Below, one piece after another: positions 29,531 to 40,904 of a DNA stretch of 64,000 bases; the stretch's first letter is position 1, and each line of letters opens with the position of its first letter. The stretch lies in the NCBI RefSeq assembly GCF_024124765.2, contig NZ_JAMXSR020000002.1, positions 1,015,001 through 1,079,000 on the forward strand, given 5' to 3'. The notes beneath the pieces were generated by a model. It saw nothing but the letters and a program-made list of their open reading frames with translations. It made no database searches and had not been told where the DNA came from. This stretch comes from Sphingomonas sp. H160509. GTDB lineage: Bacteria > Pseudomonadota > Alphaproteobacteria > Sphingomonadales > Sphingomonadaceae. A program made the translations under genes and the position numbers.

Positions 29531-31103
29531 TTATGCGCGCCCCCCCGCCTTCAGAGCCGCCTCACCCGCGAAATACTCTTTATGGTCATCGCCAAGATCG
29601 GAGCCCGACATGTTCTGGTGCTTCACGCAGGCAATGCCCTCACGGATTTCCTTGCGCTGGACGCCCTTCACATAACCAAGCATCCCCGCGTCGCCAAAAT
29701 ACTCTTTCGCGAGATTGTCGGTCGAAAGCGCCGCCGTGTGATACGTCGGCAGCGTGATCAAATGGTGGAAGATGCCCGCGCGTTTGGCCGAATCCGCTTG
29801 GAAGGTGCGGATACGTTCGTCAGCTTCGTCGGCCAAAGCCGTGCCATCGTAATCGACGCTCATCAGCCGCGCGCGCTCATAGGCGGAGACGTCCTCACCC
29901 GCAGCCGACCACGCATTGAACACCTGCTGGCGGAAGTTCAGCGTCCAGTTGAAGCTCGGCGAGTTATTATAGACGAGCTTTGCGTTCGGCACGACCTCGC
30001 GGATGCGATCCACCATGCCGGCGATCTGCTCGATATGCGGCTTCTCGGTCTCGATCCACAGCAGGTCCGCGCCGTTCTGTAGCGACGCGATGCAGTCCAT
30101 AACGCAGCGATCCTCGCCGGTCCCCGCGCGGAACTGGAACAGGTTCGAGGGCAGGCGCTTGGGACGGAGCAGCTTGCCGTCCCGGTTGAGGATGACGTCG
30201 CCGTTCTGCGCGGTCGCCGGGTCGATCTCCTCGCAATCGAGGTACGAGTTATACTGGTCGCCCAAGTCGCCCACTTCCTTGCTGACCGCGATCTGCTTGG
30301 TCAGGCCGGCGCCGAGCGAGTCGGTGCGCGTGACGATGATGCCGTCCTCGACGCCGAGTTCGAGAAACGCGTAGCGGCAGGCGCGGACCTTGGCCAAGAA
30401 GTCCTCGTGCGGCACGGTGACCTTGCCGTCCTGATGGCCGCACTGCTTCTCGTCGCTGACCTGGTTCTCGATCTGGAGCGCGCAGGCCCCCCGCCTCGAT
30501 CATCTTCCGCGCGAGCAGATACGTCGCCTCCGCGTTGCCGAAGCCCGCGTCGATGTCGGCGATGATCGGCACGACGTGCGTCTGGTGGTTCTCGATCGCG
30601 TTGAGCAGGCGCTGTTCCTCGATCGCGTTCCCCGCGGCGCGCGCGGCATCGACGTCGCGGAACATCATGCCGAGTTCGCGCGCGTCGGCCTGGCGGAGGA
30701 AGGTGTAGAGTTCCTCGATCAACGCGGGGACACTGGTCTTCTCGTGCATCGACTGGTCAGGCAAGGGGCCGAACTCGCTCCGCATCGCCGCGACCATCCA
30801 ACCGGAGAGGTAGAGATAGCGGCGGTCGGTGGTGCCGAAATGCTTCTTGATGCTGATCATCTTCTGCTGCGCGATGAACCCGTGCCAGCAACCGAGCGAC
30901 TGCGTGTAGTTCGCCGGATCTGCGTCATAGGCTGCCATGTCCTTGCGCATGATCGCCGCGGTATAGCGCGCGATGTCGAGACCCGTGGTGAACCGGTTCT
31001 GCAACCGCATCCGCGCGACGGACTCGGGCGAGATCGCGTCCCACGTGCCGTTTTGGTCGGCGATGAGGTTGGTCAACTGGGCAATGTGCGTCTGGTAGGT
31101 CAC
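29531..31103 (-). CDS. aceA: Isocitrate lyase (one frameshift)
   Basis: About 523 aa corrected, the longer isocitrate-lyase form. Splits isocitrate to glyoxylate and succinate (glyoxylate shunt), allowing growth on C2 compounds and fatty acids. Seen: IADIDAGFGNAEATYLLARKMIEAG, then, after correction of an extra base in the C6 run 30487-30492, ACALQIENQVSDEKQCGHQDGK with the catalytic Cys in KQCGH. The C-terminal half is normal (LIARTDS-type VTRTDSLGA, WIETEKP, VYNNSPSFNW). Single gene, 257 bases from the divergent stress group; no malate synthase is nearby. Confidence 0.95.
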
Positions 31104-31307
31104 GGGCGATCCTCGTCTGCTGCGATGATCGACGTGTAGGTATATTTACATGATTAAGTGGCCAAATTGCCCCGAGATTGGCGTGCGCGTGTAACGAACG
31201 CCGCTTCCCGAATGTGACGATGTAAACTTTGTGACACTGGGCGGATTTTGCGCGGGGCCGAATGTCCTGATCGATATCAAGTCTTGCAAATTCAAGACCA
31301 AGGCGGC

Positions 31308-31332
31308 GGAACATAGGACTTCGGACACTGTT
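31308..31332 (+). promoter_or_regulatory. Candidate EcfG (general stress sigma) promoter
   Basis: GGAAC at 31308-31312, 16 bases, then TGTT at 31329-31332. This matches the alphaproteobacterial EcfG form GGAAC-N16/17-cGTT except for one base in the -10. It is about 28 bases ahead of the SRPBCC gene start and points into a group of stress-like genes. Confidence 0.5.
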
Positions 31333-31360
31333 GGAAGGACTTCGCAGCCAGGAGACGGTG

Positions 31361-31942
31361 ATGACTGAAAGCGATCCAAGAGATGACGCCCCACTAAGCA
31401 CGTCCAAGCGAAGCGACGCCGTAGCGGACGCTACGCGCGACCTTGCGGACGGCAAGGGCAGCAGCATCGTTGCCCGTGCGGTTACGATCAATCGCCCGGT
31501 CGGCGAACTGTTCGCCTATTTCCGCGATTTCGCGAACCTTCCGACCTTCATGGAGAATGTCGAGCGTATCGACGTCCTCGGCCAGCGCCGCTCGCATTGG
31601 GTGGTCAAGGGTCCGGCGGGCAAATCCTATGAATGGACGTCGGCGATTACCGACGAAGCGCAGGACAGCTTCATCGCATGGTCGTCGGAGGATGGCGCGG
31701 ATGTGCCTAACAGCGGCCGCGTCGAGTTTCGGGATGCGGGCGCGCGCGGCACGGTGGTCGTTGCGACCATCCTGTACGATCCGCCGGGTGGCGTGATCGG
31801 CAAGTTGATCGCCAAGATGTTCCAGCGCGAGCCTGCGATCCAGGCGCGCCGGGACCTACGCCGTTTCAAGCAGTTGATGGAAACCGGCGAGATCGCGACT
31901 GCCGCGATGAACCGCAAGCAGCATGAAGAGGAACTCGCCTAA
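31361..31942 (+). CDS. SRPBCC family (cyclase/dehydrase-like) protein
   Basis: 193 aa from the ATG at 31361, preceded by CAGGAGACGG. The START/SRPBCC pattern is clear from about residue 45: [26 protein letters not shown], then [10 protein letters not shown] and GRVEFRDAG, with a C-terminal helix ending [12 protein letters not shown]. Such proteins bind hydrophobic ligands; membrane-proximal stress proteins of this type are common in alphaproteobacteria, but the ligand is unknown. Its stop overlaps the dehydrogenase start (TAATG). Confidence 0.85.
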   Translation: MTESDPRDDAPLSTSKRSDAVADATRDLADGKGSSIVARAVTINRPVGELFAYFRDFANLPTFMENVERIDVLGQRRSHWVVKGPAGKSYEWTSAITDEAQDSFIAWSSEDGADVPNSGRVEFRDAGARGTVVVATILYDPPGGVIGKLIAKMFQREPAIQARRDLRRFKQLMETGEIATAAMNRKQHEEELA

Positions 31943-33121
31943 TGCGCGCTCTGGCATGGCACGGTAAGCACGACGTTCGCGTTGATACGGTCGACGATCC
32001 CGAAATCGTCAACCAGCGTGACTGCATCATCAAGGTCACTGCGACTGCGATCTGCGGCTCCGACCTGCATTTGTACGACGGCTATATCCCGACGATGCAG
32101 GCCGGCGACATCCTCGGCCACGAATTCATGGGCGAAGTCGTCGAGGTCGGCGCCAAGTCGACGCTGAAGAAGGGCCAGAAGGTCGTCGTCCCGTTCACGA
32201 TCGCCTGCGGCAGTTGCTACCATTGCGGCAAGCACCAGTATTCGGCGTGCGACAACGGCCTCCCCTGCCGACAACCAGGACATCGCGCAGGAGATTTACG
32301 GTCAACCCATGTCCGGGTTGTTCGGCTATAGTCACATGACGGGCGGCTATGCCGGCGGCCAGGCGGAATATGTCCGCGTGCCGTTCAGCGACGTCGGCCC
32401 GATCGTCATTCCCGACGGCGTCGACGACGAGAAGGTGCTGTTCCTCTCCGATATCCTGCCGACCGGCTGGATGGCGGCGGAGAATGCGCAGATCGAACCC
32501 GGCGACACGGTCGCGGTCTGGGGTTGCGGTCCGGTCGGGCTGTTCGCGGTGCAGTCGGCGTTCCTGATGGGCGCCGAACGAGTCATCGCGATCGACCACT
32601 TCCCCCACCGACTGGAGCTTGCCAAGAAGTTCGGCGCCCAGACGATCAACTACGAGGAAAGCGCGGTCTACGAGGCGCTGATGGTGATGACCGGCGGCAT
32701 CGGTCCCGACGCCGTCATCGACAGCGTCGGGCTGGAGGCACACGGCTTCTTCGTCGACAACGTCGTCGATCAGATCAAGGCGTCGACATTTCTCGGCACC
32801 GATCGGACGCATTCGATCCGCCAGGCGATCATCGCGTGTCGCAAGGGTGGGCGGGTGTCGATGCCGGCGGTGTACGGCGGGTTCGTCGACAAGTTCCCGC
32901 TCGGCGCCTTCATGGAGAAGGGGCTGACGCTCAAGACCGGCCAGACGCATGTCCAGCATTACATGCCCGCGCTGCTCAACGCGATCATGGAGGGCAAGAT
33001 CGACACCACCTTCCTGATCTCGCACCGCATGGACCTGGAGGACGCCCCCAAGGGCTACGACATGTTCAAGAACAACCAGAACGAAGTGACGAAGGTCGTG
33101 CTCAAGCCCGGCTTCAACTGA
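31942..33121 (+). CDS. Zinc-dependent alcohol dehydrogenase (one frameshift)
   Basis: About 393 aa corrected. MDR superfamily. Catalytic zinc ligands in [11 protein letters not shown] and [12 protein letters not shown]; the structural-zinc cysteines are in [18 protein letters not shown]; the NAD-binding GxGxxG-like loop is [13 protein letters not shown]. An extra base in the C4 run 32262-32265 breaks the frame at GLP; corrected it reads [20 protein letters not shown]. Members oxidise alcohols or formaldehyde-glutathione-type substrates; the true substrate is unknown. Co-transcribed with the SRPBCC gene. Confidence 0.9.
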
Positions 33122-33133
33122 GGATGACTGACA

Positions 33134-33919
33134 ATGGCTGATAAATTCGCGATCATCACCGGCGCCTCGACGGGCATCGGCTTCGAACTGGCGACCCTGG
33201 CGGCGAAGGACGGCTACGACATACTGGTCGTAGCCGACGAGGCGTTGATCGACGCCGCCGCGCAGGACTTCAAGCAGTTCGGCACCGATGTTCAGTCGCT
33301 CCAGGCCGACCTCTCGACGATCGAAGGCGTCGACCAGTTGCTTGCGGCCACGAACGGCCGGACGATCGATCTGGTCTGCGCGAATGCCGGGCGCGGGCTC
33401 GGCAAGGCGTTCCTCGACCAAGATCTGGCCGAGTGGCGCAAGGTCGTCGACACCAACGTGATCGGCACGGCGTATCTATTGCAGAAAACCCTGCCGCCGA
33501 TGGTTGCGCGAAACGCAGGCAAGGTGCTCGTGACCGGATCGATCGCAGGCTACATCCCCGGTGCGTTCCAGGCCGTGTATAACGGTACGAAGAGCTTCGT
33601 CGACAGCTTCGTCGCGGCGATCCAGAACGAGATCAAGGATGCGGACGGCGTCACACTCACCAACCTGATGCCCGGCCCGGTCGATACCGAATTCTTCGAC
33701 CGTGCGCACATGATGGACACCGATGTCGGGACCGATCCCAAGAAAAGCGATCCCGCGGACGTGGCGAAGGACGGCTGGGACGCGCTGATGTCCGGCAAGG
33801 CGGCGGTCGTCTCGGGCTGGAAGAACAAGGTCCAGTCGGCGATCGCCAACGTCACGCCCAACGCCGTGCTCGCCGAGATGCACCGCAAGATGGCCGAGCC
33901 CGGCACCGCGAACGATTGA
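33134..33919 (+). CDS. SDR-family oxidoreductase
   Basis: 261 aa. NAD(P)-binding TGASTGIGFE near the N-terminus, the NAG motif (VCANAGRGLG), catalytic Ser in GSIAGYIPG and Y-x-x-x-K in YNGTKSFVDSF. The C-terminal extension NVTPNAVLAEMHRKMAEPG is typical for a subgroup found with stress genes. It follows the alcohol dehydrogenase by 12 bases in the same probable operon. Substrate unknown. Confidence 0.88.
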   Translation: MADKFAIITGASTGIGFELATLAAKDGYDILVVADEALIDAAAQDFKQFGTDVQSLQADLSTIEGVDQLLAATNGRTIDLVCANAGRGLGKAFLDQDLAEWRKVVDTNVIGTAYLLQKTLPPMVARNAGKVLVTGSIAGYIPGAFQAVYNGTKSFVDSFVAAIQNEIKDADGVTLTNLMPGPVDTEFFDRAHMMDTDVGTDPKKSDPADVAKDGWDALMSGKAAVVSGWKNKVQSAIANVTPNAVLAEMHRKMAEPGTAND

Positions 33920-33948
33920 ACGACAGTTTCAACAGGAGAGAGAAGACC

Positions 33949-34434
33949 ATGACACGATTTCTGACTGCCGCCGCGCTGATCGCGCTGCCAATCGCTGCCG
34001 TCTCCGCACAGGCGCCGATGCCCGCATCGACCTATGTGATGAAGGCCGGTGCCGGCGACCTGTACGAGAAGACGTCGAGCCAGATCCTGCTCGAGACGAC
34101 CACCAATCCGAAGCTCAAGAGCTTCGCGCAGATGATGATCACCGATCACACCAAGAGCACCGAGGACGTGAAAGCCGCGGCGATGGCGGCGCATGTAAAG
34201 GTCGCACCGCCCAAGCTCGATCCGATGGGTGCCAAGAACGTCGCTGCACTTCGCGCGGCGAAGGGCACGGCGCGCGACCGGCTGTACGTGACGCAGCAGA
34301 AGGCGGCGCATGCCAAGGCGTTGACGTTGCAGCAGGGCTATGCCGACAAGGGCACCGTGGCGGGCCTGAAGACTGTTGCAGCCGGGATCGTACCGGTCGT
34401 CCAGTCGCACATCACCGAACTGCAGACGATGTAA
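33949..34434 (+). CDS. DUF4142 secreted protein
   Basis: 161 aa from the ATG at 33949 (AGGAGAGAG upstream). A signal peptide (residues 1-20, ending VSA) precedes a helical domain of the ferritin-like DUF4142 type: SSQILLETTTNPKLKSFAQMMITDHTKS, then LQQGYADKGTVAGLK. Such periplasmic proteins are often stress-linked; a metal site is not evident. Last gene of the group from 31361, followed by a clear hairpin. Confidence 0.85.
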   Translation: MTRFLTAAALIALPIAAVSAQAPMPASTYVMKAGAGDLYEKTSSQILLETTTNPKLKSFAQMMITDHTKSTEDVKAAAMAAHVKVAPPKLDPMGAKNVAALRAAKGTARDRLYVTQQKAAHAKALTLQQGYADKGTVAGLKTVAAGIVPVVQSHITELQTM

Positions 34435-34466
34435 TCATACGGCGTCCTATCGACGGCGGATTACAG

Positions 34467-34496
34467 ACGGCGCTCGCTTCACAAAGCGGGCGCCGT
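34467..34496 (+). terminator. Rho-independent-type hairpin after the stress operon
   Basis: Stem ACGGCGCTCGCTT with AAGCGGGCGCCGT, 13 bp with one wobble, loop CACA, then TCTGCATT. It is 33 bases after the DUF4142 stop. Confidence 0.7.
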
Positions 34497-34556
34497 TCTG
34501 CATTCGGAACTCCTAATCGTCTGGAAAGCCATCCCCGGCCCCGCTAGGTCAGCGCC

Positions 34557-36228
34557 ATGGAAACCGATATCGCCATCGCTCGCAGCGTCGCCCTGCGCCC
34601 TATCGCCGCCATCGCCGAGAGCCTGCACATTCCCGACGACGCGATCGAACCTTACGGCCGGTACAAGGCGAAGATCTCGCTCGAATGGCTGAACGCACCC
34701 AAGTCTTCAGCGAACGGCAAGCTCATCCTCGTCACCGCGATCAACCCGACCCCGGCAGGCGAGGGCAAGACCACGACCTCGATCGGGCTCGCCGATGCGC
34801 TCCGCCATACCGGGCGCAAGGCCGTCCTTGCCCTTCGCGAGCCCTCGCTCGGGCCCTGTTTCGGCACCAAGGGCGGCGCTACGGGCGGCGGTCGTGCGCA
34901 GGTCGCGCCGATGGAGGACATCAACCTCCACTTCACCGGCGATTTCCACGCAATCACCGCGGCGCATAACCTGCTCGCGGCGATGATCGACAATCACATT
35001 CACTGGGGCAACGCGCTCCAGATCGACGTGCGGCGCGTGGTCTGGCGGCGCGTGCTCGACATGAACGACCGGGCGCTGCGCGATATCGTCCAGTCGATCG
35101 GTGGCATCGCCAACGGCTATCCGCGCAGAATCGGGTTTCGACATCACGGTCGCGTCGGAGGTGATGGCGATCCTGTGCCTCGCCGACGGGCTCGCGGACA
35201 TGGAGCGACGGCTGGGCGATATCGTCGTCGCCTATACGCGCGACCGCACGCCGATCACCGCGCGCGACCTGAAGGCGGACGGCGCGATGGCGGTGCTGCT
35301 GGCGGAGGCGATCAAGCCGAACCTCGTCCAGTCGTTGGAGGGGACGCCAGCGTTCCTCCACGGCGGGCCGTTCGCCAACATCGCGCATGGTTGCAACTCG
35401 GTGATCGCGACACGGGCAGCGCTGTCGCTCGGCGACTACGTGGTGACCGAGGCGGGCTTCGGCGCGGATCTCGGCGCGGAAAAGTTCTTCGACATCAAAT
35501 GCCGCCAGGCGGGGCTGGCCCCCGACGCGGTCGTGATTGTCGCGACCGCCCGTGCGCTGAAGATGAACGGTGGCGTCGCCAAGGCCGATCTGGGGCGTGA
35601 GGACGTCGACGCGGTCCGCCGCGGCGCGGTCAATCTCGTGCGGCATATCGAGAACATCCGCCAGTTCGGCGTGCCTGCGGTCGTCGCGATCAATCATTTC
35701 TACACCGACAGCGACGCGGAGATCGCCGCGATCGTCGAGGCCGCCGCACACCACGGCTCGCGCGCGATCCTCTGCCGGCATTGGGCCGAGGGTGGCGCCG
35801 GCGCGGTCGAACTGGCCGATGCGGTCGCCGAGCTTTGCGACGGGCACGGGGGCGGGTTCGCGCCGATCTACGGCGACGAGCTGTCGCTGTTCGACAAGAT
35901 CGATACCGTGGCACGCCGCATCTACCGCGCCGAGCACGCCGTCGCCGAGCCGAGCGTGCTGGCGCAGTTGAAGCGCTGGGAGGATGCGGGCTACGGCCAT
36001 CTGCCCGTCTGCCTTGCCAAGACGCAATACAGCTTCTCGACGGACCCTGCCCTGCTTGGCGCGCCGACCGGGCACATCGTGCCGGTGCGTGAAGTCCGGC
36101 TCGCGGCGGGTGCCGGGTTCGTGGTCGCGATTTGCGGGGAGATCATGACGATGCCGGGCCTGCCGCGCGTGCCGGCCGCCGAGGCGATCCGGTTGAATGA
36201 CGATGGGCTGATCGAAGGGCTGTTCTAA
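34557..36228 (+). CDS. fhs: Formate-tetrahydrofolate ligase (one frameshift)
   Basis: About 556 aa corrected. ATP-dependent formation of 10-formyl-THF from formate and THF in one-carbon metabolism. The phosphate loop is [18 protein letters not shown]; further motifs are [47 protein letters not shown], and [20 protein letters not shown]. An extra A lies within 35125-35130 (CGCAGAATC); corrected it reads [18 protein letters not shown]. This is the only frameshift I find that is not in a G/C run. Ends convergent with the XrtA locus. Confidence 0.95.
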
Positions 36229-36232
36229 GTCT

Positions 36233-36260
36233 CAATCCTCCCCCGCCAGGGGGAGGATTG
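36233..36260. terminator. Perfect hairpin at a convergent junction
   Basis: CAATCCTCCCCC, loop GCCA, GGGGGAGGATTG: 12 bp, no mismatch. It begins 5 bases after fhs and ends 9 bases before the 3' end of the XrtA amidotransferase, so it can terminate both. The arm sequence resembles palindrome family C (29066). Confidence 0.75.
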
Positions 36261-36268
36261 CATGATTG

Positions 36269-38156
36269 CTACCCGAACATCCGCTTCATCGACCGCTCGA
36301 GCATCACGAACTGCCACAACGTGCGACCGTGCTCAGCACGCCCCATCCGGTGCTCGTCGGCGATCCGCGCGATCGTCGCCATGTCGAACCACCCCGTCTC
36401 GCCTAGCGTGCGCGACTTGGCGAGCGCCGACGCTTCCCCCGCCAGCGCACCACGGAACCAAGCGCTGATCGGCGTCACGAAGCCCATCTTTTGGCGATAG
36501 AGGATGTCGCGCGGCAGATACGGCTCCATCGCTTTCTTCATCAGCCATTTGCCCTCGCCGTGCCGCAACCGCATGGTCGCCGGCAGCGTCGCGCAGAACT
36601 CGATCAGGCGGTGGTCGAGCAGCGGTTCGCGCGCTTCGAGGCCGACCGCCATGCTGGTCCGGTCGACCTTGGTCAGGATGTCGCCGGGCAGCCAATGCTT
36701 GACGTCGGCATATTGCGCGCGGTCGATCGCGTCGCGCGCGGGCGCGTTCGCCATCGTCGCGACATAGCGGTCCTCGGCGCGGTACCCGCCGAGCTTCGCG
36801 CGAGCGCCGGCGTTGAACAACTGCGCGCGGAGTTCGGGTGTGGTGACGCCGACCGATCGGGCATAAGCCTCGCCGCCACCTTGTGCGAGCGCAAGCAGCG
36901 TCGACTTTGCGCGAAGCGGCCGCGGCGCCCAGTCGGCCTTCGGATACCAGCGGCCGAGCGTCCCGAAGACGTCGGCGCGGAGATGCGACGGCAGCAAGCC
37001 GCGGATGCGCTCCTCGACCGACTGAAACTTGTAGCGCCGATATCCGGCCAGCGCTTCATCCGCGCCGTCTCCAGACAGCGCGACGGTAACGCTCTCGCGG
37101 GCGAGTGCGCAGACCTGGTAGGTGGCGAGCGCGGAGGCGTCCGCAAAGGGCTCGTCGAAACTCGCGACCAGCGTGTCGATCAGTCCGAAATCGCCCGACT
37201 CGACGACGCGCTCGCGGTGATCGGTGGCGAAGCGGCGCGCGACGGTGTCGGCATAGCTGCGTTCGTCATGCCCGGCCTCGTCGAACCCGATCGTGCAGGT
37301 GCGGACCGCCTTGGGGCTCGCCTCGGCCATCAACGCGACGACCGCGGAGCTGTCCACCCCGCCCGACAGGAACGCACCCAGCGGCACGTCGGCGACCATC
37401 CGCGACCGCACGCCCGCACGCATCCGGTCGACCAGTTCCTCGCCTAGCGCCTTGGCAGAGCTGGTCGCGCGGTTGGAGAAATCGATGTCCCACCATTTGC
37501 GCGGCTGCGGCACTGACTTGCCACGCTCGACCAGCAGGAAATGCCCAGCCGCGAGCTTCTTGACGCCCGCGACCATGCAGGAGTCATCGGGGACGTACCC
37601 GAACGCCAGGTAGTCCTCGACCGCGCCCAGATCGGGTACTCGGCGGAGTTGTGGATGCGCGAGCAGACCCTTCAATTCGGACGCGAACGCCAGCGACCCG
37701 TCCGCCAGTTCGACATAGTGGAGCGGCTTCACGCCCATCCGGTCGCGCGCGAGGAACAGCGTGTGCGCAGCGGTATCGTGGATCGCGAAGGCGAACATGC
37801 CGTTCAGCCGGTCGAGCATCGACGGCCCCCCAGGCGCGCCACGCGTGCAGCAGGACTTCGGTATCGCCGGACGTCCGGAAAATCGCGCCCTTGGCGGCCA
37901 GTTCGTCGCGCAGTTCGGCGAAGTTATAGACCTCGCCATTGTAGGTGATCGTCAGGCTGCCATCGGACATCGGCTGCGGCGAGCCTTCGAGGTCGATGAT
38001 CGACAGCCGGCGATGGCCGAGACCGACGCCGGGCGCAGTCCAGATGCCGTCGCCGTCGGGGCCGCGATGCGACAGCGCCGCGATCATCGCGTGGACGCGG
38101 TTCGGGTCGACCGGCTTGGGCGTGCCGGGGTGGAAGATCCCGGCGATGCCGCACAT
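36269..38156 (-). CDS. XrtA-locus asparagine synthetase-like amidotransferase (one frameshift)
   Basis: About 629 aa corrected. AsnB type: N-terminal Ntn glutaminase with Cys2 (MCGIAGIFHPG), DGDGIWTAPG, YNGEVYNFAELR; then a synthetase domain with the pyrophosphate loop FLSGGVDSSAVVALM and a conserved ALSGDGADEALAGYRRY. An extra base in the C6 run 37826-37831 is corrected to WRAWGPSMLDRLNGMFAFA. The exosortase-linked family TIGR03108 has this length. In this locus it is thought to amidate a sugar or polymer unit rather than make free asparagine. It begins at the base after the exosortase stop. Confidence 0.9.
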
Positions 38157-39633
38157 CTAGCGCATCCCCGCGGCGTGATCGGCGACCGGTGCGATCGGTC
38201 CGAGCGCGGCCAGGAAGCGCGCGATCGGACGCGCATCGGCGCCCTCGACCGACAGGTGGATCGCCACCGCGCGTTGCGGCCCCCCGAGCAACCGCGCCTT
38301 CATCGTCTCGATCTTCACCAGCGTTTCGTCCTGCGTGGTCGTGTCGCCGACCCGGTACCACGTCGCGACGATCCGCTCTACGGGTCCGGGTGCCGTGATC
38401 CGCATGACGCTGCCGCCTTCGATATCCGGCAAATCGGCGACGCGGACCCAGCGATCTTCCTCGCGCAACACGCCGGTCCCGTAGGCGATCAGTTCCTTGC
38501 CCTCTTGCTGGCTGCCGAACACCGCGACGCTCATGTCGACCAGCGCACCGGTCGCGTCGGCGTAGCGGCCGAACAGATAATGGTCTGCGCCGGGGTAATA
38601 GGGCGTCCACGGCGCGCGCGTGCTAACGGGAACGCGATGCCAGCCGGGGATCTCGGGAAGGTCGATATGCGCGGGGGAGTGGCTGCGCGCGGCTGGCGAT
38701 CGCTGCGCTCCACGCCGGGAACGCTGCAACCGTGGCTAAGGCTAACGCCGTCGCGATGGCAAGATCGGTCCGGTGACGGGGTGTGACCTGGAGCTTCGCC
38801 GGATCGAACGCGGAATCATCCGGTGCGCGGTCGAACCAGCGCCAGCCGATCGCCAACACGCCTGCCATGACCAGCGCGAAGAACACCCAGCCATAGACGA
38901 TATGATCGATCCCCGTCGCCGCCTCGACCGAGGTGAGGTCCGCCGCCCAGATCGTGCCGAACGCGCGAAAGCCGTTGGCGATGACCGGCACCACGACCGA
39001 GACCACGAGGAACACCGTGCGGCGCTGCCACGTCACGAAACAGAGGTTGGCGACGAGCACGCCGAACGCGACCATCGCGATGACGAACTTTGAGCCCGAA
39101 CAGGCCTCGGCCACCTCGAAATAATAGCGCCCGGCGTGGATCAGCACGCCGTCGACCACCGCGGGCACGCCAACGAAATGCAGCAGCGGCATGACGATCG
39201 CGACCGTCACGGTCTGCAGCGGCGGTTCGAGACCCTCGCCGAACGGTACGAGGAAGAACGCGTAGGCGAGCGGGAAGAGCAACCCTCGCGCGACGTTGGG
39301 GCCGAGGATCGTCACGACCGCACCTTGCAGCATCATGATGAGCCCCAACTGGCGCGCGAACCCGACCGAAGCTGCATCGCCCATCAGCCAGCCGAACCCG
39401 CCGATCGCGACGAGTGCTAGGCCGGGCCACCAACCGGTCGGGGTCAATTGCGCCAGCTCGGCGCGGCGTTGCCAGACGAGCCATGCGATTACCGGGCCGA
39501 TGAAGAGGCAGTGGCCGAAGGTAGTGCTGGTCCACCAGATATGCGCGAGATCGGCGACGTCGCTTCGGAACGTCAGGAGTATCAGCACCGCGACGACCGC
39601 GAGCGCGATGCCGTGACGACGCCATGCGGTCAT
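38157..39633 (-). CDS. xrtA: Exosortase A fused to an EpsI-type domain (one frameshift)
   Basis: About 492 aa corrected, from the ATG at 39633 (ATGA overlap with the glycosyltransferase). An eight-or-so helix membrane peptidase processing PEP-CTERM proteins; catalytic Cys near residue 178 in EVAEACSGSKF, Arg in ANGFRAFG and His in GIDHIVYGW. After about residue 290 a periplasmic EpsI domain begins (PEIPGWHRVPVSTRAPWTP, SVAVFGSQQEGKELIAY, VRVADLPDIEGG, VATWYRVGD). An extra base in the G5 run 38673-38677 separates the two parts; corrected it reads AQPLPAHIDLPEIPGW. The fused form is known for XrtA. Confidence 0.93.
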
Positions 39634-40904
39634 GCCGGGAGGCCGAGCAGCGCGTCGAGCGGCGCGAGGCGGGCGTCCCAGCCGTAGCGGCGGATGACTT
39701 GCGCGCGGGCGGACTGGCCGAGCGTTGCCGCGGTGTCTGGCGCTTCGAGCAGGTCGCAGATACGGTCCGCAAACGCCTGCGCGGTCGCGGCAATCCGGAT
39801 CGTGCCGGCATGATCGATGCCCTCGGCCGCGGCCGTCGAGGCGACGACGGGGCGCGACATCGCCAATGCCTCGAGCACCTTGTTCTGGATGCCGCGCGCG
39901 AGTTTCAGCGGGGCGACGCAGACGTCCGCAGCCGCCAGCCAGCCACGGACGTCGTCGACCGCGCCGGTGACGGTGACGTGATCGCTCGCGAGCGCCTGGA
40001 CGGCGACGGTCGGCGCGCGGCCGACGATCGCGAAGTGGGCGGGGTGGCGCTGGCGGACGAGCGGGAGGATGTCGCGCGCGAACCACGTCACCGCGTCGAT
40101 GTTGGGCCGGTAGTCCATCTGGCCCGTGAAGACGATCAACGCTTCTGCCCCCCTCCCTGGAAGGGAGGGGTTGGGGTGGGTCGGCCTGCTTGGGTTACGC
40201 CCGGTTGCGCCTGGGAAGCCGACCCACCCCCGGCCCCCTCCCTTTCAGGGGAGGGGGGAAGATCGGCGGGCGTCTCTGGCTGCCGGATCGAACTTCGCCG
40301 AGTCGATCCCGTTCTCGACCGCAATGATCCGCCCGGTCGCTCCACCCTCCCGGAACAACCCAGCTTCAGCCTCGCTGACGAACAGGCTGGCCGACACCCT
40401 GCTCGCCACCTCGCGCTCGAACATACCGAGCAGCCGAGCCTCGCGGCGCATTATCCAACGCATCGGGCCTCGCGCATCGTCAGCAAAACCAGCGAACTTG
40501 GCGGAGTCGACGTCGACGAAATCCATCACGACCGGCGGACCGCCAACCGGCAGATACTGCGCCATCTGACCCGAGAAGCAGTAGACGGTACTTATTCCGG
40601 GCAAAACGCGATCGACGGCATCCTGCATCGCGGCGCTCGCAAAGGCGGTCAACGAAACCGGCTTACCGGTCGCGAGCGCCTCGATCGCGGCACGCTTCTG
40701 CGACTTCCGACGGGGCAAGATCGTGCAACTCGCCAGCATATCGGTGAATACCGCCGGCGGATCGAAGTCCGCCTCGTCGTCGGCAAACGCCACCAGATGC
40801 ACCGGCGTTCGCTTCGCCAGATACTGGAGGACATGGAAACTGCGGATCTTGTCGCCACGGTCGGGCGGAAAGGGGACGCGGTGCGCGAGGAAGAGCAGGC
40901 TCAC
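39630..40904 (-). CDS. XrtA-locus glycosyltransferase interrupted by a palindromic repeat
   Basis: GT4-like sugar transferase (TIGR03087 type), starting at the GTG 40904 that overlaps the FemAB stop. N-terminal domain: LLFLAHRVPFPPDRGDKIRSFH, then KFAGFADDARGPMRWIMRREARLL and SEAEAGLFREGG. C-terminal donor domain: VFTGQMDYRPNIDAVTWFARDIL, GWLAAADVCVAPLKLARGIQNKVLEALAMSRPVV (the conserved Glu site). Between them (40147-40258) a palindromic element is inserted without changing the frame, but it carries one in-frame TGA (40245-40247). As read, it gives a 219-aa piece and possibly a restart at TTG 40139. A sequence error in the repeat is possible. Confidence 0.8.
40147..40258. repeat. Palindromic element, family D, inside a glycosyltransferase gene
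   Basis: About 112 bp. Arms CCCCCCTCCCTGGAAGGGAG and CTCCCTTTCAGGGGAGGGGG, and inside them GGGGTGGGTCGGC and GCCGACCCACCCC, pair across a short centre. It interrupts the link between the two domains of the glycosyltransferase. The element adds a multiple of three bases but includes a stop codon in the gene's frame. Confidence 0.85.
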
